Source: an uncultured Xenococcaceae cyanobacterium (GTDB lineage: Bacteria; Cyanobacteriota; Cyanobacteriia; Cyanobacteriales; Xenococcaceae). Taken from it: a stretch of DNA of 52,912 nt. The stretch is taken from positions 1 to 52,912 of the forward strand of contig CALKUU010000127.1 in assembly GCA_937996665.1 (NCBI GenBank). The letters are read 5' to 3'. Positions 19,130-27,894 of this stretch are shown piece by piece. A program made the position numbers and the translations under genes. The first letter of the stretch is position 1; every line of letters starts with the position of its first letter. The notes under the pieces are model-generated. The model was not told the origin of the DNA. It worked only from the letters and a program-made list of their open reading frames with translations, and made no database searches.

Positions 19130-19168
19130 AATAGGATTGTTTAATTAATTTCCCTAAACAATCCTATT
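19130..19168 (+). terminator. 14-bp perfect inverted repeat, likely terminator
   Basis: Left arm AATAGGATTGTTTA (19130-19143) and its exact complement (19155-19168) flank an 11-base loop. It starts 43 bases after the stop of the second flavoprotein gene. The T-run after the stem is short (TTTCC), so this could be an inefficient terminator or an RNA-stabilising 3' hairpin. It marks the end of the core biosynthetic transcript. Confidence 0.65.
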
Positions 19169-19216
19169 TCCTTAACCAAAAAATACAACTCAATAAAGTT
19201 CAAATCGTTGTAGCCA

Positions 19217-19239
19217 AAAAGTTAGAAAATCTAACTTTT
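19217..19239 (+). terminator. 10-bp hairpin followed by T-run
   Basis: AAAAGTTAGA (19217-19226) pairs with TCTAACTTTT (19230-19239) around a three-base loop, followed by AACTTTTTCC. It is a second terminator-like hairpin in the 331-base gap between the flavoproteins and the TSUP permease. The rest of that gap (to 19418) is AT-rich and should hold the permease promoter; no clear boxes were found. Confidence 0.5.
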
Positions 19240-19418
19240 AACTTTTTCCTGACTTTTAGCTTTATTGTCAGCCAGTTCAAAACAGCAATTCCTAGTTCCA
19301 AAAAGTCAAAATCACCAAGTCATTACAGAGTCATAAAATAAATAATTTTAGTTCTCGATAAATTGACAATGCGGTCAATTGTAATCAGCAACAGAGATAA
19401 ATAATCAAACTCATTTTA

Positions 19419-20477
19419 ATGATCGTTAAAATTAAACCGCAGCAAAAAAAAAGCAGAAAATCACCAAAATCAAATCAAGCATCCATTCCAAATTTCATCC
19501 ATATTAGTTTATTGATCGCCCTAGCTGTTTGGCTACTTTTGGCGATTTCTTTAGACTCATTTTGGGTTATCGGCAACATGATCAAAAACTGGGAAATTTC
19601 TTTAACCATGGTTTTAGGGTCTATGGTTGCTGGAGGGACTAGTTTAGGGGGCGGCGCAGTAGCCTTTCCTGTTTTAACTAAGGTTTTATCAATTCCGCCC
19701 GATCAAGCAAAAGTTTTTGCTCTCGCAATTCAAACCATCGGCATGGGAGCTGCTTCTATCACGATTATCGCGATGAAAACAAAATTAGAATGGCGATTAA
19801 TTCGCTGGACAAGTTTGGGAGGAATCCCAGGAATTTTTATTAGTTCTTTATATCTAAGTCCACTTTTACCTGCCAGCATCGTCAAGATTTCTTTTTCAAT
19901 GATGATTAGTAGCTTTGCCATGATTTTTTTGTTCTTGATGAATAATAAACAGCAAAGAAACTACTATCCAAAACTCGTAGTTCAAGAAAACTGGCAAAAA
20001 ATAATCTTCCTAGGAATCGGCTTTTTTGGAGGTCTGATTAGTGGCATGGTTGGCAGCGGAATGGATATTTTTGCCTTCGCTGCAATGATTTTACTATTTG
20101 ATAGGTGTGAAAAAATTAGCACTGCAACCTCGGTAGTTTTAATGGCTTTTAACTCTTTAGTCGGCTTTTTCTTACACAACTTTGTTATTAAAGACTTTGT
20201 TCCTCCAGTTAGTAACTATTGGTTAGCGGCTGTTCCTGTAGTAGTTATCGGAGCACCTTTGGGGGCAATAATTTGCAACTACCTAAACAAAAATACAATT
20301 TCTCAAATTTTGGTTATCCTAGTAGCAATCGATCTGATAAGTTCTATTCTGCTCATACCAACGACACAAACAGTTATCACCACAGGATTAATGGTTTTTA
20401 GCCTGTTTACCACTCTGTACTATTTTATGTATCGCTCTCGAAAGTTTTTAGTTAAAAGAAAATATTTTCAGTACTAG
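19419..20477 (+). CDS. TSUP (TauE/SafE) family permease
   Basis: The 352-residue membrane protein has a basic N-terminus (residues 1-24, many Lys and Ser), then about nine hydrophobic helices. The repeated Gly-rich signature GGTSLGGGAVAFPVL (about 70-84) and its second-half counterpart GGLISGMVGSGMDIFAF (about 206-222) are the two inverted half-repeats of the TauE/SafE family. Members move small organic or sulfur anions such as sulfite, sulfoacetate or related acids. It lies between the biosynthetic genes and the DevCA exporter, on the same strand, but is separated from the flavoproteins by two hairpins. A link to the polyketide (precursor uptake or sulfonate handling) is speculation from position. 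Confidence 0.85.
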   Translation: MIVKIKPQQKKSRKSPKSNQASIPNFIHISLLIALAVWLLLAISLDSFWVIGNMIKNWEISLTMVLGSMVAGGTSLGGGAVAFPVLTKVLSIPPDQAKVFALAIQTIGMGAASITIIAMKTKLEWRLIRWTSLGGIPGIFISSLYLSPLLPASIVKISFSMMISSFAMIFLFLMNNKQQRNYYPKLVVQENWQKIIFLGIGFFGGLISGMVGSGMDIFAFAAMILLFDRCEKISTATSVVLMAFNSLVGFFLHNFVIKDFVPPVSNYWLAAVPVVVIGAPLGAIICNYLNKNTISQILVILVAIDLISSILLIPTTQTVITTGLMVFSLFTTLYYFMYRSRKFLVKRKYFQY

Positions 20478-20617
20478 CCTTATTTTAGAAATAGACGAAC
20501 CAAAAATCGCCCAAAATTCAGTCTAAATTAAAGTTTCAGTCAAACAATTTACCTACAGAATATTTGTTAGGACTTAAATAAGATTCACCATCCATCACTA
20601 GTTTCTATCTTAGGATT

Positions 20618-21784
20618 ATGCAGAAGATACCCACCGCTTGGTTACAACTTAAGTATCAAAAATTGCGTTTGATTGTAGCCCTATCTGGAGTTGTGTTTGC
20701 AGTTATTATTGTTTTCATGCAAATGGGTATTCGTGATGCTTTATTTGATAGCGCCGTTCGCCTACATCAGGGATTAAGAGGCGACTGTTTTATCATTAGT
20801 CCCAGCTCAACTTCGTCCATTGCGATGCAAGCATTTTCTCAACGGCGCTTATCCCAAGCTTCAGCTTTTGATGAAGTTGAATTTGTCTCACCTATCTATC
20901 AAGAATTTGGACAATGGAGAAATCCCGAAGATAGAAGCTATTGGCGAAACCTAAACATGTTAGGAATTGACCTACGTCAGAATATTTTAAATCTTTCTGG
21001 GGTGGACGAAAATATAGAGCTTCTCAAGCCATCTGATACGGTTTTGTTTGATAGTTCTGCTAGAGAAGAATTTGGACCCATTGTCGAAAATTTTTTGAAT
21101 AATGGAGAAGTTAACACCGAAATTAGAAATGGCGATTCTACTCGCAAGATTAAGGTAGTTGGGTTATTTAAGTTAGGTACTTCTTTTGGTTTTGATGGAA
21201 ATTTGGTCATGAGCCATCTGAACTTTTTACGGATTGTTGATAACCGAGAAAAGGGCTTTATTGATATTGGCTTAATTAAATTGAAAGAGGGCGTTAATCC
21301 TGATCTTTTCCGCCAAAAACTACAGAACTATTTACCCAAAGATGTCAAAGTCTTTACTAAAGCTGAATTTATAGATTTTGAAAAAAGTTATTGGCAAAGT
21401 AGTACTGCCATTGGCTTTATTTTTGATCTGGGCGTATTTTTAGGAATTGTAGTGGGGATTGTGGTGGTGTACCAAATTCTTTATACCAACGTTGCCGACC
21501 ATCTTCCCGAATATGCAACCTTAAAAGCGATTGGCTACAGAAACAACTATCTATTAAAACTGGTTATTCAACAAGCATTTCTAATTGCGGTACTAGGCTA
21601 TATCCCAGGATTACTAATTTCTATCATTCAGTATGAGGTAGTCAAAAAGGCAACTTTGCTACCAGTTTTTATGACCTTTGACCGCGCGGGGTTCGTTTTA
21701 ATTGCCACGATTGTAATGTGTGCGATCGCAGGAGCAACGGCAGTTAAAAAACTGCAAGACGCAGATCCTGCTGATATCTTTTAG
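20618..21784 (+). CDS. DevC-like ABC exporter permease
   Basis: The 388-residue protein has one N-terminal helix (about 18-38), a large periplasmic domain, then three C-terminal helices (about 265-290, 318-340, 350-372). This is the FtsX/MacB-type fold of DevC proteins. The start (TAWLQLKYQKLRLIVALSGV) and the RRLSQA/YQEFGQW segments are typical of the cyanobacterial DevC family. DevBCA-TolC pumps export heterocyst glycolipids in filamentous species, and paralogues exist in unicellular ones. The gene lies 18 bases before the DevA-like ATPase. No DevB is adjacent; the only DevB-like adaptor in the window is the receiver fusion at 2336-4258. The placement suggests export of the locus product. 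Confidence 0.9.
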   Translation: MQKIPTAWLQLKYQKLRLIVALSGVVFAVIIVFMQMGIRDALFDSAVRLHQGLRGDCFIISPSSTSSIAMQAFSQRRLSQASAFDEVEFVSPIYQEFGQWRNPEDRSYWRNLNMLGIDLRQNILNLSGVDENIELLKPSDTVLFDSSAREEFGPIVENFLNNGEVNTEIRNGDSTRKIKVVGLFKLGTSFGFDGNLVMSHLNFLRIVDNREKGFIDIGLIKLKEGVNPDLFRQKLQNYLPKDVKVFTKAEFIDFEKSYWQSSTAIGFIFDLGVFLGIVVGIVVVYQILYTNVADHLPEYATLKAIGYRNNYLLKLVIQQAFLIAVLGYIPGLLISIIQYEVVKKATLLPVFMTFDRAGFVLIATIVMCAIAGATAVKKLQDADPADIF

Positions 21785-21802
21785 CTTTAGAAAGGTAAGT
21801 CT

Positions 21803-22501
21803 ATGAAGCCAATCATTTCCGTAAAAAATCTGAATCATTACTATGGCAAGGGCAACTTAAAAAAACAAGTGTTGTTCGATATCAATTTGGATATCTACCC
21901 AGGAGAAATTGTGATTATGACTGGTCACTCTGGCTCGGGAAAAACCACATTGCTCTCTTTAATCGGTGCTTTGCGCTCAGTTCAAGATGGCAACCTAGTT
22001 AACTGTGGTCGGGAGTTACAAGACACAAATGAGAATGGCTTAGTTGATGTCCGCCGTCAAATTGGTTATATTTTCCAAGCTCACAACTTACTACCATTTC
22101 TTACTGCCAGACAAAATGTTCAGATGTCGATTGAGCTTCTCGACGATGTTCTAACCTCAGAAGCAGAGGAGCGTTCGGCTCGCATGCTTCATAAAGTGGG
22201 ATTAGGAGATCATTTGGACTATTTTCCCCAAAGTCTTTCTGGGGGGCAAAAACAAAGAGTAGCGATCGCTCGGGCTTTGGTGAGTAATCCTAAATTAATC
22301 TTGGCAGACGAACCGACAGCATCTCTCGACAGTGCAACAGGACGAAAGATTGTCAATTTATTGCAGAACTTAACCAAAGAACAGAATAGTGCTTTTTTGC
22401 TAGTTACTCACGACAATCGCATCTTGGACATTGCTGATCGCATTATCAATATGGATGATGGGCGATTAGCTAAGGATAATCAGCTAAAGACAATTACCTA
22501 G
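21803..22501 (+). CDS. DevA-like ABC exporter ATPase
   Basis: The 232-residue ATP-binding subunit has Walker A GHSGSGKTT (about 40-48), the ABC signature LSGGQKQRV, Walker B LILADEP and the switch histidine in LLVTHD. It belongs to the MacB/LolD/DevA branch, with the N-terminal NHYYGKGNLKKQVL typical of DevA. It energises the DevC-like permease encoded 18 bases upstream. A GAAAGG ribosome site precedes the ATG. It is the last plus-strand gene of the locus; the next gene is convergent after six bases, so the two transcripts must meet here. Assignment as an ABC ATPase is certain; DevA subtype is very likely from the pairing. Confidence 0.92.
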   Translation: MKPIISVKNLNHYYGKGNLKKQVLFDINLDIYPGEIVIMTGHSGSGKTTLLSLIGALRSVQDGNLVNCGRELQDTNENGLVDVRRQIGYIFQAHNLLPFLTARQNVQMSIELLDDVLTSEAEERSARMLHKVGLGDHLDYFPQSLSGGQKQRVAIARALVSNPKLILADEPTASLDSATGRKIVNLLQNLTKEQNSAFLLVTHDNRILDIADRIINMDDGRLAKDNQLKTIT

Positions 22502-22507
22502 GCTAAT

Positions 22508-22711
22508 TTACGAATGCTGTTGTTCGGAATTTTGTTTTCTAGGGTTAACTGGCGATCGCTCTATTTCCCCCTCACAATAACCCAAATCATACAGACTAGC
22601 TGCTTGCGGATCATTCTCGGGAACCTGTTTTGACTTCCCTGCCCAAGCGTCGGTTTTACCACGGTCGAACCAATCTTGATTCTTTATGTATGCATTGGAA
22701 GATCTAAACAT
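22508..22711 (-). CDS. Small protein with RMF-like sequence pattern
   Basis: This 67-residue soluble protein has the pattern FDRGKTDAWAGKSKQVP, then about 10 residues and SLYDLGYCEGE. This is like ribosome modulation factor (RGYxAGxxGRSKxxxP...SQWLGGWREA), including RG, AGxSK and a Gly near the end of the second helix. RMF homology is only suggested by eye, and canonical RMF is best known from proteobacteria. The C-terminus is polar (SEQQHS). The ORF converges on the DevA-like gene with six bases between stops. It could simply be an unassigned conserved cyanobacterial small protein. Confidence 0.6.
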   Translation of the reverse strand: MFRSSNAYIKNQDWFDRGKTDAWAGKSKQVPENDPQAASLYDLGYCEGEIERSPVNPRKQNSEQQHS

Positions 22712-22829
22712 AATTATTTATCTTTAATTACTATAGTCTTATGCCTTTAGTTGTAACATGCCCAGGTATATCTCAGAGGATTTTCGCAATCAATCTCAAG
22801 CATCTCCAGAAGCAATCTGGTTGACTCGA

Positions 22830-23912
22830 TTATTTGCTAATCACAATCTCAATTCCCCGATTAGCCATTGTCTCTTGAAACAACTTAGTAGATAACACTT
22901 TTTCAACAGGATAAATTCCTGGCTGATTTAACTCTCCAGTTAAAACCAACTGAGCAATACTACCAGTACCCATACCTGCGGCGATCGCTGTATTCGGATG
23001 CACCATCGTCGAGCAGTAACGAGACTCCTCACCATCTTTAACTCCTGTAACTTCTGCCCGCATTGCCACCCCAATCCCACTAAAACGATCTGTTACCTTC
23101 GTCATCGCATAACTAACCTGAGAGAAAAACTCGATTCCCTTAGGGCTAGTTACCCAAGGATCAGGAAAAACATGGGCAGTAATCCAAGTTAGATGGTTAT
23201 ACCAATCGGGGATTGAACCGAACTTAGTAATCACAGTATCCACAGGAAAAGAATCAGCAAAGGTACGAGTTTCGGGGACATCAAACCAGTAAACCCCAGT
23301 TTTCCCGTAAGGTTGGGGAAACTCAATCACTTCGCGATCGCTATAGGGTAAAATTTGCTGCCACTTACCATCTATCCAAGCAGCAAAAGACTTTTTGAGA
23401 CCCAGAAAAGTAGTCCGCATCACCGTTATCCCTGCTCCACCAGAGCCAGCGACCAAATAACTTAAATGGATTTTACGCGGTTGATCAAAATGTTCTACCC
23501 CTTGCTTCACCATGCTGTTCGAGATTCCTGGAAAGATTCCCGTATTCAAAATTGCCGTAATGCCTGCTTGTTTTGCTTCCTCCTGCCAGGGAATTACTCG
23601 CTCAAAAAAAGAACGATGGTCGCTTACATCAAGATAATTAACTTTGGCTTGAATGCAATGTTTTAAAACTCTGCCATCGCGATGATGAAAAGGTCCTGCA
23701 CAATGAACAACTAAATCGACATCGGCGATCGCTTTTTGCAGGCTAGCTTGATCTTCTAAATCTAAAACCAGAGTCGAAAAATTAGTGTCTGAGGGCTTGA
23801 TTTCCTGACGACTAGTGATAATTACTTCTTGCTGAGCATATTCGGCAATGTCTTGTGCCACACTACTGCCAATCCTACCCCGACCACCAATTACTAGAAC
23901 TTTTTGCGACAT
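22830..23912 (-). CDS. Saccharopine dehydrogenase-like NAD(P)-binding protein
   Basis: The 360-residue protein begins with a Rossmann strand and the dinucleotide motif GGRGRIGSSVAQ (about 9-20), followed by LVVHCAGPF (about 69-77), the signature of the saccharopine dehydrogenase-like family. A CysHis/VNYLDVSD segment and a large C-terminal catalytic-fold domain follow. True saccharopine dehydrogenase is unlikely in this context; many cyanobacterial members have unknown substrates, some linked to carotenoid or lipid reductases. It is a monocistronic minus-strand gene. The start ATG is well placed, with no alternative nearby. Family is confident; substrate unknown. Confidence 0.85.
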   Translation of the reverse strand: MSQKVLVIGGRGRIGSSVAQDIAEYAQQEVIITSRQEIKPSDTNFSTLVLDLEDQASLQKAIADVDLVVHCAGPFHHRDGRVLKHCIQAKVNYLDVSDHRSFFERVIPWQEEAKQAGITAILNTGIFPGISNSMVKQGVEHFDQPRKIHLSYLVAGSGGAGITVMRTTFLGLKKSFAAWIDGKWQQILPYSDREVIEFPQPYGKTGVYWFDVPETRTFADSFPVDTVITKFGSIPDWYNHLTWITAHVFPDPWVTSPKGIEFFSQVSYAMTKVTDRFSGIGVAMRAEVTGVKDGEESRYCSTMVHPNTAIAAGMGTGSIAQLVLTGELNQPGIYPVEKVLSTKLFQETMANRGIEIVISK

Positions 23913-24235
23913 CTATAAATTGCTTGCTCTCAACTCCTAAATATTATCCTGAGTTAGATCGGGGAATCATAATCGAAACTCTATAATTTATCGTAACTGT
24001 AAAGATTAATCTCATTTCTTATCAAAATCAGAGGTATTTGCAGAGTTATAAGTAAGAGCTAATTTTCTGTCTTCAAAAAATAGTACAAAAAAAAGAAGTC
24101 TAAAAAACTCAATGGCATAGCTTATATTCCCAAACTTGCCCGAAAACACTTCTAGCAAAATCAAGCGAGAAAGGTTTTCTTAGACAATGACAACTAGAAA
24201 TGGCAACTAGAAATTCGAGAAGTATTTTATTCATC

Positions 24236-26026
24236 ATGATCAAAAAATTGCTAATTGGAGTTGCGATCGCCTTCGTCTCTCTTATCCTGATAATTCCCAT
24301 CGGTATTAATTATTTTTTGGGTAAACAAATTGCCGTCCCTCCAGAAGAAACGGTAGCAGTTTCCTGGACAGACCAAAATTGGCAACCAGAACAGTGGCAA
24401 TGGTGGTACCACATTTCTCAAGGTTCAGGACTAGAAAGTGTAATTCCTTATGATTGGTTCGTTGCCTTAGAAAAACCCCAATTATCTTTTTTCAAATCAG
24501 CAGGTAATTTAGCAGATCCTAAGTTTTTGGCAGGTTTTGGCTTTTTACCTAGCGCTCAAAGTGCCAATAATCCTGATGCTTTGCCAGTCGGATTCACTAA
24601 AACTAATAATTATTTCGACTCAGAAACCAAGCAAACTACCGACGCGATCGGTTTTACCTGTGCAGCTTGTCATACAGGACAACTTAACTATCAGGGCAAG
24701 GGTATTCGCATCGAAGGTGGTTCGGCAATGATCGACCTCAACAAATTTAAAAAAGCGGTGGGTTTCTCTCTTCTTTTAACTCGCTACGAGCCTTTACGTT
24801 TTAATCGTTTTGCCGATCGCCTGCTCGGAGAAGATCATACCCCAGAGCAAAAAGAGCAACTCAAAGACCAATTAAAATCTTTGGTCGCCCAAGCGATCGT
24901 TGTTAAGAAGAAAACTGACGCCTTTTACCCTTTAGAAGAAGGATTTGGTCGCTTAGATGCCTTAGAGAGAATCGGTAATTTTGTCTTTGGTAACGAAATT
25001 GATTTTGCCAATTATGGAGAAGTCGATGCCCCAGTGAGCTACCCTCATATCTGGTCTGCGCCTTGGTTTGATTGGGTTCAATACAATGGCTCAATTATGC
25101 AACCAATGACTCGCAACGCTGGAGAAGCAATGGGTGTCTTCTCGCGAGTAAATTTAGATGCTGATTCCCCAGATGTCTTTACTTCAAATGTAGATGTTAA
25201 GAGTCTGCATGATATTGAAAATTTATTGGCAGGTAGTTCAGTTGAAGACGGGTTAAGCGCACCTCAATGGCCGACCGAAATTTTGGGCGCTATCGACCTT
25301 GAAAAAGCGGCTAGAGGCAAAAAACTATATCAAAGTAACTGCCAGCAATGCCATTTACCAACGATGGATTCTGCCGAATTTAACAACAATAAGTACTGGA
25401 CAACTTTAGGTAGCAACAAAGATCGCAAGTACTTAAAGGTAACGATGAAAAACCTTCGAGAAATTGGTACTGACCCCACTAGCGCTGAAAACTGGTATAA
25501 ACGCACAGTCAACATCGAATCTCTAGCAGAAAAATATAACCAAGAAAAAGGTTTTGAATTTAATGGCGTGGTTACTGCTGGGTTTGCCTTGCCGTTTGTC
25601 GTCGATAAAACCGTTGAGCAAAAATATGATGAGCTGGGCTTAAGTCCTCAAGAACGCGAAACTTTCAATGGCGATCGCCCCAACAAAGTCCGCGCACCAC
25701 TTGGTTATAAAGCCAGACCACTCAACGGAATTTGGGCAACAGCACCCTTTTTGCACAATGGATCTGTACCGAATCTTTATGAAATGTTGCTTCCTGCTGC
25801 CCAAAGAAGTCCCCAATTTTATCTAGGAACCAAAGAATTTGATCCTCAGTACGTAGGCTTTAAACCAGAGAAAATGAAAGGCGGATTTCTCTTAGATAAT
25901 ACCCAGGCTGGCAATGCCAATACAGGTCATGAATTTAAAGGAGATGGAACTGGAGTTGGTGTAATTGGAGCTGAATTTACTGATAGCGATCGCTGGGATT
26001 TGGTGGAATATCTCAAAACTCTCTAA
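24236..26026 (+). CDS. Di-haem cytochrome c (peroxidase-like) protein
   Basis: Counted from the ATG at 24236 the protein has 596 residues. It starts with a signal/anchor helix (MIKKLLIGVAIAFVSLILII) and holds two c-type haem sites: C142-A-A-C-H146 and C369-Q-Q-C-H373. The layout of two widely spaced CxxCH motifs and a late LNGIWATAPFLHNGSVPNLYEM segment is that of the di-haem cytochrome-c peroxidase/MauG-like superfamily. It would be exported and membrane-attached on the lumenal or periplasmic side. An ATG 36 bases upstream (24200) would add 12 polar residues before the signal and is less likely. The substrate is unknown. It is followed after 45 bases by the lipase gene, possibly an operon. 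Confidence 0.87.
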   Translation: MIKKLLIGVAIAFVSLILIIPIGINYFLGKQIAVPPEETVAVSWTDQNWQPEQWQWWYHISQGSGLESVIPYDWFVALEKPQLSFFKSAGNLADPKFLAGFGFLPSAQSANNPDALPVGFTKTNNYFDSETKQTTDAIGFTCAACHTGQLNYQGKGIRIEGGSAMIDLNKFKKAVGFSLLLTRYEPLRFNRFADRLLGEDHTPEQKEQLKDQLKSLVAQAIVVKKKTDAFYPLEEGFGRLDALERIGNFVFGNEIDFANYGEVDAPVSYPHIWSAPWFDWVQYNGSIMQPMTRNAGEAMGVFSRVNLDADSPDVFTSNVDVKSLHDIENLLAGSSVEDGLSAPQWPTEILGAIDLEKAARGKKLYQSNCQQCHLPTMDSAEFNNNKYWTTLGSNKDRKYLKVTMKNLREIGTDPTSAENWYKRTVNIESLAEKYNQEKGFEFNGVVTAGFALPFVVDKTVEQKYDELGLSPQERETFNGDRPNKVRAPLGYKARPLNGIWATAPFLHNGSVPNLYEMLLPAAQRSPQFYLGTKEFDPQYVGFKPEKMKGGFLLDNTQAGNANTGHEFKGDGTGVGVIGAEFTDSDRWDLVEYLKTL

Positions 26027-26071
26027 AGGCAAACCAATGACAAGACAAAATCAAAAATCTAGGAGAAGATC

Positions 26072-27154
26072 ATGAACCCAGCAACAACCAATTACGCTCC
26101 GATTCCCGAAGACAAGATCAATGTTTGCATGGCATTTCTCACCTATGTCGGCGAAAATTTAACCTACGACAAATACAGCGAGGAAGAAAAAAGAGAAGTT
26201 GAGAAAACTATTCACAAAGAAATTCATAAAATTATCCCCAAAATACCAACCCTAGTCAAAGAAGACTCTGCCGATTGGAGAATTGTTTGGGGGCCTGCTA
26301 TTTTCCGATATAGAGATGATCGCAAACAAGATAGCGGCATGTTTGTGATCCAGCAAATTTCCAACCCTAGCAACTATGTCTTGGCAATTCGGGGCACCAA
26401 TTATGATGCTTGGGAAGATTGGTTTAAAGAAGACTTTGAAGTACTTTGTATGAAAAAATGGGCAAGAGCTAGCGGCGCAAAAATCTCGAAAGCCACAAAT
26501 AACGGTATCGAGCTACTCCTAAATCTTAAGAACGCGATTCCAGCCCCCCCAGAATCAAAGTCAAATCAATCGATTACAGAGTTTCTAACAAGTATTAGCA
26601 CCAAGCCAATAACAATTAGTTTTACGGGGCATAGCCTTGGTGGGGCACTCGCTCCTACTTTGGCACTCTGGTTTAGGGAAAGACAAGGAGAATTTAAGGG
26701 CTGGGATCCTAAAAATAATGCGGTGATTAGTTGCACCGCCTTCGCTGGAGCTACCGCAGGGAATGCCACGTTTGCCAACTATTCTAATATCCAATTTCGA
26801 GATAACCCCATTCGCCGAATTCACGATACCAATGATGTAGTCCCCCACGCCTGGAATAAGCAATCGATGGGTCAGATAGCGCACCTATATAGCAATACGG
26901 AAATGCAAATTGGGTTTAGCTTAAAGTTGTTACTTTGGTTAGCTATTCTCTTAACTAAACACAATAATTACACTCAAATTGGCAACTCTATTCCAATTAC
27001 ACTCGGTGTTGATGGCAAGTGTGATCGAAATACTTTTAAGAAGCAAGCAACTTATCAACATGATTACTCCTACCCTTTAATTATTCTCGGACAGGATGCA
27101 GGAAATAATCTCTGGGATTTAATCAGTCCCCTTGAAAAGGCTTCCTGCGGATAA
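26072..27154 (+). CDS. Class 3 lipase family protein
   Basis: The 360-residue alpha/beta-hydrolase has nucleophile S188 in FTGHSLGGALA, preceded by the oxyanion-side strand YVLAIRGTNYDAWEDW, the usual class 3 lipase arrangement. The probable catalytic Asp is in HDTNDVVPHAW and the His in the late YQHDYSYPL segment. No signal peptide is visible, so it may be cytosolic or peripheral. Charged helices near the N-terminus (YSEEEKREVEKTIHKEI) are not part of the core. A GGAGAAG ribosome site precedes the ATG. It follows the di-haem cytochrome gene by 45 bases on the same strand. The fold is sure; the substrate (glycerolipid or other ester) is not known. Confidence 0.88.
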   Translation: MNPATTNYAPIPEDKINVCMAFLTYVGENLTYDKYSEEEKREVEKTIHKEIHKIIPKIPTLVKEDSADWRIVWGPAIFRYRDDRKQDSGMFVIQQISNPSNYVLAIRGTNYDAWEDWFKEDFEVLCMKKWARASGAKISKATNNGIELLLNLKNAIPAPPESKSNQSITEFLTSISTKPITISFTGHSLGGALAPTLALWFRERQGEFKGWDPKNNAVISCTAFAGATAGNATFANYSNIQFRDNPIRRIHDTNDVVPHAWNKQSMGQIAHLYSNTEMQIGFSLKLLLWLAILLTKHNNYTQIGNSIPITLGVDGKCDRNTFKKQATYQHDYSYPLIILGQDAGNNLWDLISPLEKASCG

Positions 27155-27340
27155 TAGTTACAAATCAACTTTGTGTTAGCTAATTTATGAGACAAAGTTG
27201 ATTTAGTTTGTGATTATTTGGTTTTTGGTTTAGAGATCTACCGTTAATATTTGGTTTGTAGACTAAATTTAGTTTTCCAAATCTAACTTCTAGAATCAGT
27301 ATTAATATAGGCTTAATATCTTGCAAGGACTAACAAAACT

Positions 27341-27703
27341 ATGGTTTTAACTACGCTTGTTTATGGAATATTGGTCACTGCCTTGGGCATAATCGGTTAT
27401 TTTGCCACGGGACAAGTAAGTAAAACAGCTTTAATTCCTTGCGTCTTTGGACTACCTATTATTTGCTTGGCTATTACTGGATGGTTACGATCTCAGACAA
27501 CTAAACAAACTTTGATCGCAGCCTTGGTTATTGCGGTACTAGCATTTCTAGGAACAGCCAGAGGCTTTGGTGGACTAGTTACATTGCTTGGAGGAGGAGA
27601 AGTAGCTAGACCCACAGCCACAATTGTTCAGGCAATTATGGCGATCGCTTCTCTTGGCTATGTTTTGATTGGCGGCAGTAAACTATTTTTGAGCACAAAA
27701 TAA
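27341..27703 (+). CDS. Small four-helix membrane protein
   Basis: This 120-residue, very hydrophobic protein has helices near 4-24, 30-48, 57-75 and 88-115 and a Gly-rich turn (GGLVTLLGGGE) before the last. Helices with GxxxG-like spacing recall small TMEM14/UPF0136-type proteins, but I do not see a diagnostic motif. AAGGA lies about 12 bases upstream of the ATG. Neighbours (lipase upstream, dynamin-like GTPase downstream) are on the same strand but more than 180 bases away. The function is unknown. Confidence 0.65.
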   Translation: MVLTTLVYGILVTALGIIGYFATGQVSKTALIPCVFGLPIICLAITGWLRSQTTKQTLIAALVIAVLAFLGTARGFGGLVTLLGGGEVARPTATIVQAIMAIASLGYVLIGGSKLFLSTK

Positions 27704-27894
27704 CGCGCAATAATTAATTTGGTTTGTAGTTAGAGCGATCGCCCATAAACAGCCAAATCCCCTCACAAACTTATATTTTTACAAACCAATTTCCAAACCA
27801 AGATTGAAAAATCATAAAACTTATAGGGAGTAGTTAGTATCTAATGCTATTTAGTAACTAATAAAGTCTATTCCTTATTTGGTCAGGAAAATTT

